A stretch of DNA of 64,000 nucleotides from an uncultured Pelagibacteraceae bacterium (GCA_902629955.1 CACOSS010000002.1:47103-111102); one strand, 5' to 3'. Shown: positions 1 through 9,631, counted from the first letter of the stretch. Program-made: numbers and translations. The notes: a model not told the origin generated them from the sequence alone.

Positions 1-199
1 TTCCTGATTCTTCAGATGCGTATATAGTTTCGTTAAGATAAATTTTGTCTCCAGCTTTTAAAGTTCTAGTTTCAGTCTTAACAGTTCCATTAATTGCTCC
101 AACTATTCCAACTAACTGTTTCTCAATACTTAATTCTTCAGCAAACGAAACATTGCTTAAGAATAATACACCTAGAAGTAGTGACAAAATTTTTTTCAT
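1..199 (-). CDS. FecR-domain-like secreted protein, C-terminus truncated by window edge
   Basis: Reverse-strand reading from the ATG at 197-199 gives MKKILSLLLGVLFLSNVSFAEELSIEKQLVGIVGAINGTVKTETRTLKAGDKIYLNETIYASEESG..., open to the window edge; signal peptide then a FecR-like motif. Not in ORF track because incomplete. Confidence 0.65.
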   Translation of the reverse strand, partial: MKKILSLLLGVLFLSNVSFAEELSIEKQLVGIVGAINGTVKTETRTLKAGDKIYLNETIYASEESG

Positions 200-346
200 A
201 TACATGATTTTATATCAATTTTTTGAATACAAAAAACATATATTTTACTCACTTTGAGTTTTTTCGACCTGAGTTTTGTGTAAAAATCCTTGATAAACGT
301 ACTTTTTTAAATGTACGAAAAAATTAAATTATTGCCTCTTTATATA

Positions 347-1645
347 TTACCTTAAATTGAATGATCTCGAGATACCAAAGCCAAAAGATTCTGAAACATA
401 ATCATAATTTATAATGTTAGCTTCGGAAATTGTCTTATCATATGAAAAAGACAAATTTATTAATTTGTTAGGATCTAAGAATGGAAAAAAATCTCCTAGA
501 GGTTTTAAAACAATTACATCGAATGTATTTGCTACATCTGATCTAATTAAAGCTGAATTATTACTAGAGTCAAATTCAAAATATTCATTGAATGAAAGGG
601 CATCTCCAACTGAAATATAAGCATAGGGCAAGTTGAAATTAACTCTAAAATTTAAATCAAAAGTTTCATAGTCATTTGCGCCAACTTTATTTTCAGATAT
701 GCTATATCCCGAACCTATACTTGTTGAAATAATTTCAGTAAGTAAATAATCATGCCCTATAGTAACGCTGTGCCCGATAGCATTTGACTCATTTGCTGTA
801 GTGTCAGATGAATTATTATTTCCTTTTGAATCTGAAAGTGTATATGAGTAAGTATATGTGCTTCTATCACCACTTGGAAAAAAGCCAGAAAATCCTGCCA
901 TTGTTGAAAAACTATCGGCATCATCTATATAATCAGATTTGCTTAACATTCCAAATATTGATATTCCCTGATTTCCTATTTGAGTATCGTATGCAGATGT
1001 GAATGTATAACCTTCAACATCATCACCTGTTTCTATTACTTGTCTAGAGTCTGAAACACTTGCACTAAGTAAAAAAGATGAACTGTCTCCAATCTGTCTT
1101 ACTGCAGAAACATCAGTACTTGCACTGTACGTTCTATCATGCATTGGCGTAGTAAAGGCACTGAGAGCATTCGAACTCATTTGTAATCTTGTTGTCGATA
1201 CACTGTTGACATTATTACTTTGAGAAAGACCCCAATTCACTCCTGCAACAAAATTCCATAATTTAGGTCTTGCTCTATCTTCTAGCTCTTGCTCTATTTC
1301 TGCAACTGTTAATAAATCTTCCTCAGTTGCATCCTCGTTGCTTTTAATTTCTTCTATAACTATTAAAGCTTTATCTGGCGAGTCTGCTTGAACAAGAACT
1401 GAAAGTAAATACATTTTAATTTCAATATTATCTGGATAAACCATGTTTAATCTTTCCAATGTTGAAATAGTTTGTTTGAAGTTACCCATTTTTCCTTGTT
1501 GCTGCGCGTACTTTATATTTAATTCTAAATCATTTGGTTTTTGCAGTATCTGCATGTAAGTGATGTTTTTTTCAGATGAAATAGCTTTTGTGAAAAATAA
1601 CGAAGTAATAAATAAAATTACTGATATTTTTTTAAAATTATTCAT
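347..1645 (-). CDS. Exported TPR plus beta-barrel outer membrane protein (Slam/DUF560-like architecture)
   Basis: Signal peptide, N-terminal TPR-like repeats, then long alternating beta-rich C-terminal region with aromatic strand ends. Confidence 0.5.
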   Translation of the reverse strand: MNNFKKISVILFITSLFFTKAISSEKNITYMQILQKPNDLELNIKYAQQQGKMGNFKQTISTLERLNMVYPDNIEIKMYLLSVLVQADSPDKALIVIEEIKSNEDATEEDLLTVAEIEQELEDRARPKLWNFVAGVNWGLSQSNNVNSVSTTRLQMSSNALSAFTTPMHDRTYSASTDVSAVRQIGDSSSFLLSASVSDSRQVIETGDDVEGYTFTSAYDTQIGNQGISIFGMLSKSDYIDDADSFSTMAGFSGFFPSGDRSTYTYSYTLSDSKGNNNSSDTTANESNAIGHSVTIGHDYLLTEIISTSIGSGYSISENKVGANDYETFDLNFRVNFNLPYAYISVGDALSFNEYFEFDSSNNSALIRSDVANTFDVIVLKPLGDFFPFLDPNKLINLSFSYDKTISEANIINYDYVSESFGFGISRSFNLR

Positions 1646-1736
1646 GTTTTTGATCTCAAAATTCAGCTGAGAATATTTTAATAATTGAAAATATCAATTA
1701 TTTTTTTTCTTCAAAAATCTTTGATAAATAGTGAAT

Positions 1737-2195
1737 TTAGCATTCTCCAGCTTCACGAATTGAACCATTTCTATTAAGACACATTATATCATCAGCTCCA
1801 CCATTATCTTGTTCAGCAAAAATTTGAAATGATCCTCCATCAGCAGCAGATGCAACGCACATACTCCAGCCTAAATCATCAGGTATTACATCTTCATCAT
1901 CAAAAAGGTTTTCATTAATAGCTTCAATTGTTGTGTCGTTAGGGGTGCAAGTATCATTTTCTGTGTTAGTAAAATAAGAACCAGTTTCTGTATACCACTC
2001 CGTTTCAGCAAGTGCGACTGCCTGCATTAAACTTCTCATGGTAGTTTTTTTTGATGAAGAGATATAACCGTTATAAGCAAGGACGCTTACTGTTGCTAAG
2101 ATACCAATAATCGCAACTACTACTAATAGTTCGATTAATGAAAAGCCCGGGCTTTTGCCCGAGCTTTTATAAATTAGTCTTTTAAGATTATTCAA
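1737..2195 (-). CDS. Type IV prepilin (pilin 2)
   Basis: Class III leader G|FSLIELLVVVAIIGILATVSVLAYNGYISSSKK; C-terminal cysteines. Confidence 0.9.
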   Translation of the reverse strand: MNNLKRLIYKSSGKSPGFSLIELLVVVAIIGILATVSVLAYNGYISSSKKTTMRSLMQAVALAETEWYTETGSYFTNTENDTCTPNDTTIEAINENLFDDEDVIPDDLGWSMCVASAADGGSFQIFAEQDNGGADDIMCLNRNGSIREAGEC

Positions 2196-2694
2196 CTGTA
2201 ACTGTGTTCTTTAACTGCCAATCGTCATCAGTACATGGTTCATCGGTCTTATTGTTTCCAAAACATGTTGTGATGGTAATCAAACTATCAGACGTTGGAG
2301 TAATGGTAATTGTACCAGACACATATGAATCACCTGTTCCTTCTACAATCGCCATATCAGCAGTACTGTACGGATTTTTATCTTCAATTGGTGTAGCGTC
2401 TTCATCTGCTAAATGTTCGGTCATGTCGCCTGCCACTATGTTTCCTTCATCGCAAGCTACTCCACCTGTACCACCTTTCATCATTATAGTATCGCTGTCA
2501 TCGATTGAACACTTGGTGTACTCTGATGCAATATATTTCATAACATTGTTATGAATAGCTTTTACTGCATTTTTCTTAGCTGATGATATGTAACCGTTGT
2601 AGGCAACAACGCCAACAGCTGCTAAAATTCCTATAATCGCTACAACAACTAGTAGCTCAATAAGAGTAAAACCTTTGTTATTATTTTTTTTCAT
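2188..2694 (-). CDS. pilA: Type IV prepilin (pilin 1)
   Basis: KG|FTLIELLVVVAIIGILAAVGVVAYNGYISSAKK prepilin N-terminus. Confidence 0.9.
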   Translation of the reverse strand: MKKNNNKGFTLIELLVVVAIIGILAAVGVVAYNGYISSAKKNAVKAIHNNVMKYIASEYTKCSIDDSDTIMMKGGTGGVACDEGNIVAGDMTEHLADEDATPIEDKNPYSTADMAIVEGTGDSYVSGTITITPTSDSLITITTCFGNNKTDEPCTDDDWQLKNTVTVE

Positions 2695-2833
2695 TAAAAC
2701 CTCTTTTTATAAATATTTATTGGCAAACTTTAATAATAAATTTTGATTATGTAAATATTAAAAAAGGTGTATAAAATATGATAAATTTGAATATGTAGTA
2801 AATTATGCTCAAATTGAGCTTAACTTAAAACTT

Positions 2834-3118
2834 ATGACATATAAAGTAGAAGTAATAAATAATATCAGTATTGTTCATCTTAACGGTGAAATTGATATGG
2901 ATGTTGCTGACAAAGCAAGACAAACGATTTTACCATTAATTGAAAATGGAAAAAGTGTTCAAATTAATTTAAGTAAAGTAGATTATATGGACTCATCTGG
3001 AATTTCAGTGCTTATAGAAGGAAAACAACTTGCTGAAAAAAAAAGTACGAAGTTTGAGTTAGTAGAGGTAAGTAAACCTGTAGAAAAAGTATTATCAATG
3101 GCGAGGAAATTTTTATGA
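2834..3118 (+). CDS. STAS-domain anti-sigma factor antagonist-like protein (SpoIIAA/RsbV-like)
   Basis: IVHLNGEIDMDVADKAR...INLSKVDYMDSSGISVLIEG, STAS motif with phosphorylatable Ser. Confidence 0.9.
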   Translation: MTYKVEVINNISIVHLNGEIDMDVADKARQTILPLIENGKSVQINLSKVDYMDSSGISVLIEGKQLAEKKSTKFELVEVSKPVEKVLSMARKFL

Positions 3119-3414
3119 GTTATAAAGTTACAGAAGAGGGAAACGTAAGCACTATACATCTCGATGGAGAGATAGATATGGATGTAACAGAAAAAGCAAA
3201 AGAGGTAATTTTTCCAGTAATTGATAGTGGTAAAGAAGTTCATTTAAATTTGAGCCAAGTTCAATACATGGACTCTTCAGGAATTTCAGTATTAATAGAA
3301 AGTCATCAAAGAGCATTAGAGAAAAGTACCAAAGTTATTATAAAAGATGTGAGTAAATCAGTTCTAAAAGTTATTATGATGGCTAAGTTAGAACAAATTT
3401 TAAATTTGGAATAA
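3115..3414 (+). CDS. STAS-domain anti-sigma factor antagonist-like protein, tandem paralogue
   Basis: Same architecture as upstream ORF (IHLDGEIDMDV...VQYMDSSGISVLIES); ATGA overlap. Confidence 0.9.
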   Translation: MSYKVTEEGNVSTIHLDGEIDMDVTEKAKEVIFPVIDSGKEVHLNLSQVQYMDSSGISVLIESHQRALEKSTKVIIKDVSKSVLKVIMMAKLEQILNLE

Positions 3415-3418
3415 ATTT

Positions 3419-3850
3419 ATGAGTGAAATTGCTCACCAAGATCATACAGAGAAAAAAGCCTTTTTAGTAAATACATCCAGCTTAAAAGAAGTAAGAATAT
3501 TTTGCAGAGAAGTTTTCGAAAAACTTCATATTCAGGAAGATCTAAAAGACGAGTTAGTATTAGCTATTGCCGAAGCTGCACAAAACATTGTTAAACATGC
3601 TTTTAAAAATTCTGCAAGTCCTACTGAATTAATGGTTGTTCAAATAAGTTGTGAGAACAACAAGCTACAAATTGCTTTTTATGACAGAGGAACACCTGTT
3701 GATCCAAAGAAAGTTAAACATAGAGAAATTGATAATATCAAACCAGGTGGATTAGGAACTTTTTTTATTCAGGAAATAATGGACGCTGTAGAATTTAAGG
3801 ATGGTAAAAAACCTTGGATTAATCATTTAGTTTTAACTAAACAATTATAA
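3419..3850 (+). CDS. Anti-sigma regulatory factor-like serine kinase (HATPase_c, RsbW/SpoIIAB-like)
   Basis: ELVLAIAEAAQNIVKHAF (N box) and DRGTPVDPKK...PGGLGTFFIQEIMDAVEF (G boxes). Confidence 0.9.
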   Translation: MSEIAHQDHTEKKAFLVNTSSLKEVRIFCREVFEKLHIQEDLKDELVLAIAEAAQNIVKHAFKNSASPTELMVVQISCENNKLQIAFYDRGTPVDPKKVKHREIDNIKPGGLGTFFIQEIMDAVEFKDGKKPWINHLVLTKQL

Positions 3851-3853
3851 ATC

Positions 3854-5101
3854 TTAACTACCCATTAATGCACCAACGTTAAATATTGGCGAATACATGG
3901 CTATCATTAAACCACCAATCATAACCCCCATAAATACAATCATTATAGGTTCAATTAATGCAGACATATTATCTACAGTTTGATCAAATTCTTCTTCATA
4001 GTATTTTGCAACGGAATTGAACATCTCATCAAGTTGTCCTGTTTGTTCGCCTACAGAAATTAATTGACTAAACGTCGGTGGAAAAAGAGGTTCTTTTAAA
4101 AATAATTTTGTTAATGTGTCTCCAGAGAAAACCCCTTTCTTTACATTTTCAAGAGCTTCAAGCACAACAACATTGTTACTAACTGATTTAGCAATTTCTA
4201 AACTTTCTAATAAATTTACACCTGCAGCACTTAAATTTCCAAGAATTAGAGAAACTCTAGCCAACATTGATTTCAATATCATTTCTCCAAATAACGGTAA
4301 TTTTAAAACTTGTTTGTGCCATCGATATTTAATGGCGGCACTTTTTTTAGTTGCAAAATTAAATCCAAAATAAGATGCGATACCACCAAAAAGTATTATT
4401 TTACCTCCAGTGCCTCTTAAAAAATCACTCATACTCATAATTGTGGCAGTTGCAGCTGGTAGTTCTAAACCCATTCCTGAATACATTTCTGCAAATATTG
4501 GTACTACTTTAACTAACATGAATGCTGTTACAGTTATTGCAACTGAGAACATTATACTTGGATACATCAAAGCACCTTTGATTTTCTTTTTTATTTTCTC
4601 TTTTTTCTCAATGGCCTCCAATACTTTAAATAGGAAGACATCAAGTTTACCGCTAGCCTCGCCAGCTTTTATTAGGTTTACGTAAACATTATCAAAATGC
4701 TGAGGATACTTTTCAAAACACTTTGATAAAGTAACACCTCCCTCAAGACTTTTTCTGATATCCTCGATAACCTCTTTAATTGCAGGACCTTCTAGCTGAT
4801 CTCTTAACATTGCTAAAACCTGAAGAATTGGCAGTCCAGCTCTTACCATTGTTGCAAATTGTTTGGTAAATATTAGTATTTCTTCAACTTTAATTTTTTT
4901 ACTTTTACCTAAAAACGATAGAGAAAAGCCTTTTTTCTTTTCCCCTGATTTTTCTGTTTTTTTCTTCTTACCTCTTACAAGGTTGGTAATAATAACTTTT
5001 TGCTCTTTAAGTTTATGAGATGCTTCATCGAGATTAAGAGCCTCTATATCGCCTTCTACATATTTACCGTCTGAAATACCTTTGTATATAAAAGTTTCCA
5101 T
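3854..5101 (-). CDS. pilC: T4P inner-membrane platform protein PilC/GspF
   Basis: T2SSF domains, FTKQFATMVRAGLPILQVL, ISVGEQTGQLDEMF. Confidence 0.93.
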   Translation of the reverse strand: METFIYKGISDGKYVEGDIEALNLDEASHKLKEQKVIITNLVRGKKKKTEKSGEKKKGFSLSFLGKSKKIKVEEILIFTKQFATMVRAGLPILQVLAMLRDQLEGPAIKEVIEDIRKSLEGGVTLSKCFEKYPQHFDNVYVNLIKAGEASGKLDVFLFKVLEAIEKKEKIKKKIKGALMYPSIMFSVAITVTAFMLVKVVPIFAEMYSGMGLELPAATATIMSMSDFLRGTGGKIILFGGIASYFGFNFATKKSAAIKYRWHKQVLKLPLFGEMILKSMLARVSLILGNLSAAGVNLLESLEIAKSVSNNVVVLEALENVKKGVFSGDTLTKLFLKEPLFPPTFSQLISVGEQTGQLDEMFNSVAKYYEEEFDQTVDNMSALIEPIMIVFMGVMIGGLMIAMYSPIFNVGALMGS

Positions 5102-5109
5102 AAAATTAC

Positions 5110-6861
5110 TTATTCAGAAGTTAGAACTCTTTCGTACTCTCTAAAATTAAGATCTCCTGATGAAATTAGTCTTCTTCCCATATCTTGCATTGTTTGGAAG
5201 CCTTCTTTAACTGCAATTTCTCTGAGTTCAGGAGTTGTAGCTTGTCTTAATATTGCTTCTTTCAATGGTTTTGAAACAACCAATATTTCATAAATACCTT
5301 GACGACCTTTATAACCTGTGTCTTTACATTTAGTACAACCTTTTCCTTTGAAAGCTTTAGCTCTTGATGCTTGTTCAGCTGTAAATCCTAAATCTTGTAA
5401 AACTTTTGGTGTTACATCTTCATCTGGGACTCTGCATTCTTTGCAAGTTCTTCTTGCAAGTCTTTGTGCTAAAACTAATTGGCAAGCTGCACTAATTAAA
5501 TAATCTGGAGTTCCCATATTCTGTAATCTTGTAATTGTACTTGGTGCATCATTAGTGTGAAGTGTGCTGAATACTAAGTGTCCTGTTAATGCTGCCTTCA
5601 ATCCAATATCAACTGTTTCTTTATCCCGCATTTCTCCTACAAGAATTATTTCAGGGTCTTGTCTTAAAAAAGATCTTAATGCTGATGCAAAAGTTAGTCC
5701 TATATCATCTTTAATTTGAACTTGTCCAACTCCATCAAGTTCATATTCTACGGGATCTTCAGCTGTTAAAATATTAAGATGAGGTTTGCTTACTTCTTTT
5801 AATATACTATACAATGTAGTTGATTTACCAGATCCAGTTGGTCCAGTAACCAGAATTAATCCTTGAGTACTATGAATTGATTTTCTTAAATTTTTTAAAT
5901 CTGCGTCATCAAAATTTAATTGTTCTAAGGTAATGTCTCCTGCATCTTTATTAAGTACCCGCATAACAATTCTTTCATTGTTTGCAGTAGGCAATATAGA
6001 TAATCGTAGATCGACAACTTTTCCATCAATCTTAAAATTTATTGCTCCATCTTGAGGAAGTCTTCTTTCTGCAATATCTAGTTTGCCCATTATCTTAAAT
6101 CTTGTAACAACTGCACCATAGTTATCATGTAAAAATTTTCTGTATTGCTCTTGTTCTTGGAGCATTCCATCTAAACGATATCTTACTCTAGAAGAAAATC
6201 TATATGGTTCTATATGAATATCACTGACGCCTGATTTAATTGCATCTGCTACAACCGCGGTACTAAACTTAATTACTTCAGATTCGTTTTCAATTGCTTC
6301 TATATCTTCTTCTGGTGCTTTTTCTAAAACTTCTCCCGCTTCTCCTAAATCAGAGTCGAACGTTTTTGTCTTTTCTTTATTTTCTTCTCTAATTGTAGCT
6401 GCTGTAACTTCATCACCACCGCTAGTTAATTTTTCTATAAATTCAGAGATTTGAGTTATTTTAGCGCCATGCAATTCAATATTTTTTTTTGTAATCGCTT
6501 TAAGGTTTCTCATTAGACCAAGTTTTGAACTATCTGGAATAGCTATGTGAAGTGTTTTTCCATCTATCTTGAAAGGTGCTACGAAATTTACTTTAATATA
6601 GTTTGATGGCAATACTGATTTGATATCATCTGAAACATCAATCTTTGATAGGTCTTGTACCTCAAGATTTTGTTCTTTTACCAAAAGTTGTAAAATTTTA
6701 TCTTCATCAGTAAGTTTTAAGTCGAATACAGCCTCTATCTGAGACTTGTTACCCTCTGTACTATTTTTTTTAATACTAATTAAATCTTTGCCAGATATAA
6801 CGTCATTATCTATTAAAACGTTAATTAAATTTATTTCGCTTTCTCTACTAATTTTTAACAT
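5110..6861 (-). CDS. pilB: T4P assembly ATPase PilB/GspE
   Basis: Walker A GPTGSGKSTTLY, DPEIILVGEMRDKETVDIGLKAALTGHLVFSTLHTNDA, CxxC pairs near C-terminus. Confidence 0.95.
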   Translation of the reverse strand: MLKISRESEINLINVLIDNDVISGKDLISIKKNSTEGNKSQIEAVFDLKLTDEDKILQLLVKEQNLEVQDLSKIDVSDDIKSVLPSNYIKVNFVAPFKIDGKTLHIAIPDSSKLGLMRNLKAITKKNIELHGAKITQISEFIEKLTSGGDEVTAATIREENKEKTKTFDSDLGEAGEVLEKAPEEDIEAIENESEVIKFSTAVVADAIKSGVSDIHIEPYRFSSRVRYRLDGMLQEQEQYRKFLHDNYGAVVTRFKIMGKLDIAERRLPQDGAINFKIDGKVVDLRLSILPTANNERIVMRVLNKDAGDITLEQLNFDDADLKNLRKSIHSTQGLILVTGPTGSGKSTTLYSILKEVSKPHLNILTAEDPVEYELDGVGQVQIKDDIGLTFASALRSFLRQDPEIILVGEMRDKETVDIGLKAALTGHLVFSTLHTNDAPSTITRLQNMGTPDYLISAACQLVLAQRLARRTCKECRVPDEDVTPKVLQDLGFTAEQASRAKAFKGKGCTKCKDTGYKGRQGIYEILVVSKPLKEAILRQATTPELREIAVKEGFQTMQDMGRRLISSGDLNFREYERVLTSE

Positions 6862-6866
6862 AACAA

Positions 6867-8447
6867 TTAAAGTACCCTTGGAGCTATAAACACCAGAAGC
6901 TCAGTTAAATCATCTTCTTTTGATTTTCCTGAAAACATTTTACCTAAAACTGGCACTTTGTTAAGACCAGGAACAGTATCTAGTTGATCTGTAACAATAT
7001 TTTTCTTTATTCCACCTATTACTACTATATCACCATCAGCAATAAGTAGTTTAGTCTGTATTTCCATGGTATTTATACTACCTGAACCACCAGGAGAGTC
7101 ATTATTTACTTGAATATCTAAAAGAATATTTCCGTCACCTATTATATTTGGTGTAACTTGCATTTTTAAAGCCGCATCTTTAAATGTAACTGGACTATCT
7201 CCACTACCTGGTACTTGTATTTGAATACCTTGCGTTATAGATGCTGCCTGGTTGTTTAAAGAAAATAATTTTGGATTTGATATAATTCTTGTTTGTTGCT
7301 CTGTTTGTAAAGCCTCTAATTGAACTCTTAGAATTGATGCTGGTGTTTTTTTCAATATACCTAACCCTGCAGTTTGTGGAATGTTACCTGAGGCATTAAA
7401 ATTTAATATTCCATCATTGCCTCCTGATCCAGCAGAGGTAATCGCAGCTGTATCTGAGGTAAAGTCTGCACCTTCACTTCCGCTCACACCAGAAGTTACA
7501 GTTGGTCCATCTCCTCCGGTACCTGCCATTCTTAAACTTTTTCTTGAATAAGCTCCGCCAAGTTTAGCTGCTAATCTTCTCTCAAATTTTGAAGTTGCAT
7601 CAACTATAAATGCTTCGATTAATACTTGCTTTGTTCTTACATCGATCTCTCTTATAACTTTATCTACTACATCTAAATCTTTTTCTTTTCCTCTAACAAT
7701 TATTGATCTTGTAGTATTTTCCTCAGTTACTTGGATTGGTACAAAGCTTCCTGTGCCAGCTGTCTGGGTAAATAGTTCTAACATAGTAGCTTTAGCTTCA
7801 GCAGGAGAAATATAATAAAGTCTAAAAATTTCTGATACTATAGGTTCAACAGAGTCTTCTATTTCTATCTTTTTCTTAACTGCTGAGGCTCTAGCTGATT
7901 TATAGCTTTCTTGAGAAGTTAAAGTTGAAGGAGTTGCTACTCTTATAATGTTACTTGCAACATCAATATCTGCTGCGTAGCTTTTAATATCTAAAAGCGC
8001 ATTAAATGCTTTATCCCATGGGACATCATTTAGTTCAGCTGATACTGATCCAGCAACATCTTCACCAACCATAATATTTATATCACCAATTTTAGCCATT
8101 AGGTTCATTGCTTCTTTGTAATCTAAATTTTGAAACTTGAACGTTACATTTTGTTTTAAAAGATCATAATCTTCAGGAATTAGTAGATAATTTTTTTCTT
8201 TAACTGAGGAGATTTTTTTTCTTTTATTTAACTTTATAACATCACCTTCGACAGGAGTTGGTCCCATTTCTGCAGTTTTATCAACTTCCTCTTTACCTAA
8301 TGCTTTTACATCAGTTTTTATTAATGGTTCATTGTGCTTAAATTTTTTTCCGAATTTTGATTTATCTTTTTGAATAGTCTGACAACCTGTTAAAGCGATA
8401 ATTGAGATCATCATTATAAACATTATTTTATTAATTCTTTTATTCAT
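6867..8447 (-). CDS. pilQ: T4P secretin (PilQ/MshL-like) with lipobox
   Basis: Lipoprotein signal LTGC, secretin N domains, C-terminal secretin motif VVIGGIKKN...VPGLNKVPVLGKMFSGKS...ELLVFIAPRVL. Confidence 0.92.
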   Translation of the reverse strand: MNKRINKIMFIMMISIIALTGCQTIQKDKSKFGKKFKHNEPLIKTDVKALGKEEVDKTAEMGPTPVEGDVIKLNKRKKISSVKEKNYLLIPEDYDLLKQNVTFKFQNLDYKEAMNLMAKIGDINIMVGEDVAGSVSAELNDVPWDKAFNALLDIKSYAADIDVASNIIRVATPSTLTSQESYKSARASAVKKKIEIEDSVEPIVSEIFRLYYISPAEAKATMLELFTQTAGTGSFVPIQVTEENTTRSIIVRGKEKDLDVVDKVIREIDVRTKQVLIEAFIVDATSKFERRLAAKLGGAYSRKSLRMAGTGGDGPTVTSGVSGSEGADFTSDTAAITSAGSGGNDGILNFNASGNIPQTAGLGILKKTPASILRVQLEALQTEQQTRIISNPKLFSLNNQAASITQGIQIQVPGSGDSPVTFKDAALKMQVTPNIIGDGNILLDIQVNNDSPGGSGSINTMEIQTKLLIADGDIVVIGGIKKNIVTDQLDTVPGLNKVPVLGKMFSGKSKEDDLTELLVFIAPRVL

Positions 8448-8449
8448 TT

Positions 8450-8944
8450 TTACCGTGCTCTCTCAACAATCTGATTTTTAAAATTTATTACAAGATAAGA
8501 GTCTTCATCTCTTTCAAAGACTGCTTCTTTATTATTGAGTGCAATTAATTTAACACCTGGACTAAGTTCCTCAAAAAGTTTTAGAGTTAGAGTATCCCCG
8601 CTTGCATTTATAAGAGTTGCAAAACTATCATTCTCACTAGCTACTACTCCCACTAATTTAAAATTATAAAGACTTTCTCCTGACTTGGGTTCATTGCTAG
8701 TTTGATTATTTTCTAATAATGTAACTTCTGTTCTTCCACTCATTGAGGCGTCACCAACAAACGGATCATTTAATGGTAACGGCTCTTCTGCGCTTTGTAA
8801 TGCTTGTTCTTTTTTTACCTTTTTATTTATTTCTTTAGCTTTTTCGATGATATTTTGCTCATTATCGTGACTATCAGATATAGAGTTGCCTACTAATAAT
8901 AATGAAATTATTATTAATGAAGTTAATGTTTTAAAAAAAGTCAT
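8450..8944 (-). CDS. pilP: PilP-like pilotin/alignment protein
   Basis: Position in pilMNOPQ order; signal peptide; NDPF and YNFKLVGVVASEN...ATL motifs. Confidence 0.75.
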   Translation of the reverse strand: MTFFKTLTSLIIISLLLVGNSISDSHDNEQNIIEKAKEINKKVKKEQALQSAEEPLPLNDPFVGDASMSGRTEVTLLENNQTSNEPKSGESLYNFKLVGVVASENDSFATLINASGDTLTLKLFEELSPGVKLIALNNKEAVFERDEDSYLVINFKNQIVERAR

Positions 8945-9629
8945 CAGCTAACCCCACTATAGTTAAAGTACCGCTTACTTTTATCGCTCCGGTTGTATCT
9001 CCTTTTACCACTTGTATTGACTCTTTGTCAAAGTTTAACATCTTTTTCGATATAGAGAGTGCCCTTTTAAACTTAATATAACCTATAAAATTGCCAGTAA
9101 TCTCAAAATCCACTGGAATTGTATAATAAGCAACATTTTCCTTCTTAATCTTTGCACCTTTTTTCTTCTTCTTTTTCTTCTTCTTCTTCTTCTTACCTTT
9201 GGCTACCTTAGCTAATGCATCTGATTTAGTGACTTGCTTAATTTCTTTTTTTTCAATTTTAGAAATAACTAAATCATTCTCTCCCGCAAATACGCTTAAA
9301 GTATTATACAATCCTTCAACTTCTGCTCTTGAATGAAATAAAGTTGAATATTCATCGTATCTGGGTTTGAGTTTCTTTATTTTTTTCTGTTTTGATTTTA
9401 TTTGTTGAACAAATTCAGCGGTTTCCTGCTTTTTTTTATTCATATCGTCAATTTGAATTTTTTTCTTATTAACTATTGGATTTAAAACTGCGTAGTAAAT
9501 TATTAGGAAAAATATAACTGCTCCTGCTCCAATTCCAATTTTGGTTAAAGTCTTTTTATCAGCTAACTTTAAAAGTTTCTCTTTTATGTCTTCGACTTTT
9601 AAGTTTTTAAAATCAATATTTAAATCCAT
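8931..9629 (-). CDS. pilO: PilO-like T4P alignment protein with a polylysine tract
   Basis: N-terminal TM, coiled coil, PilO-like fold region; position between pilN and pilP. Confidence 0.8.
   Translation of the reverse strand: MDLNIDFKNLKVEDIKEKLLKLADKKTLTKIGIGAGAVIFFLIIYYAVLNPIVNKKKIQIDDMNKKKQETAEFVQQIKSKQKKIKKLKPRYDEYSTLFHSRAEVEGLYNTLSVFAGENDLVISKIEKKEIKQVTKSDALAKVAKGKKKKKKKKKKKKGAKIKKENVAYYTIPVDFEITGNFIGYIKFKRALSISKKMLNFDKESIQVVKGDTTGAIKVSGTLTIVGLADDFF
9159..9194 (-). repeat. (AAG/AAA) trinucleotide tract encoding 12 consecutive lysines in PilO
   Basis: Protein reads KGKKKKKKKKKKKKGAK; DNA is a TTC/TTT-rich trinucleotide tract on + strand. Confidence 0.95.
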
Positions 9630-9631
9630 AT

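Noticed and set aside
45-257. 70-aa + strand ORF at the window start
   Set aside because: Overlaps the better-supported minus-strand FecR-like reading with a signal peptide
298-317. CGTAC...GTACG inverted repeat downstream of the TPR-barrel gene
   Set aside because: Only 5-bp stem with AT-rich loop; too weak to call
1680-1702. Hairpin AATAATTGA-AAATA-TCAATTATT between the barrel protein and pilin genes
   Set aside because: On the transcribed minus strand it lacks a trailing U tract and is entirely AT; terminator call not supported
2204-2554. 116-aa + strand ORF opposite pilin 1
   Set aside because: Antisense to a clear prepilin gene; composition is a reverse-strand artefact
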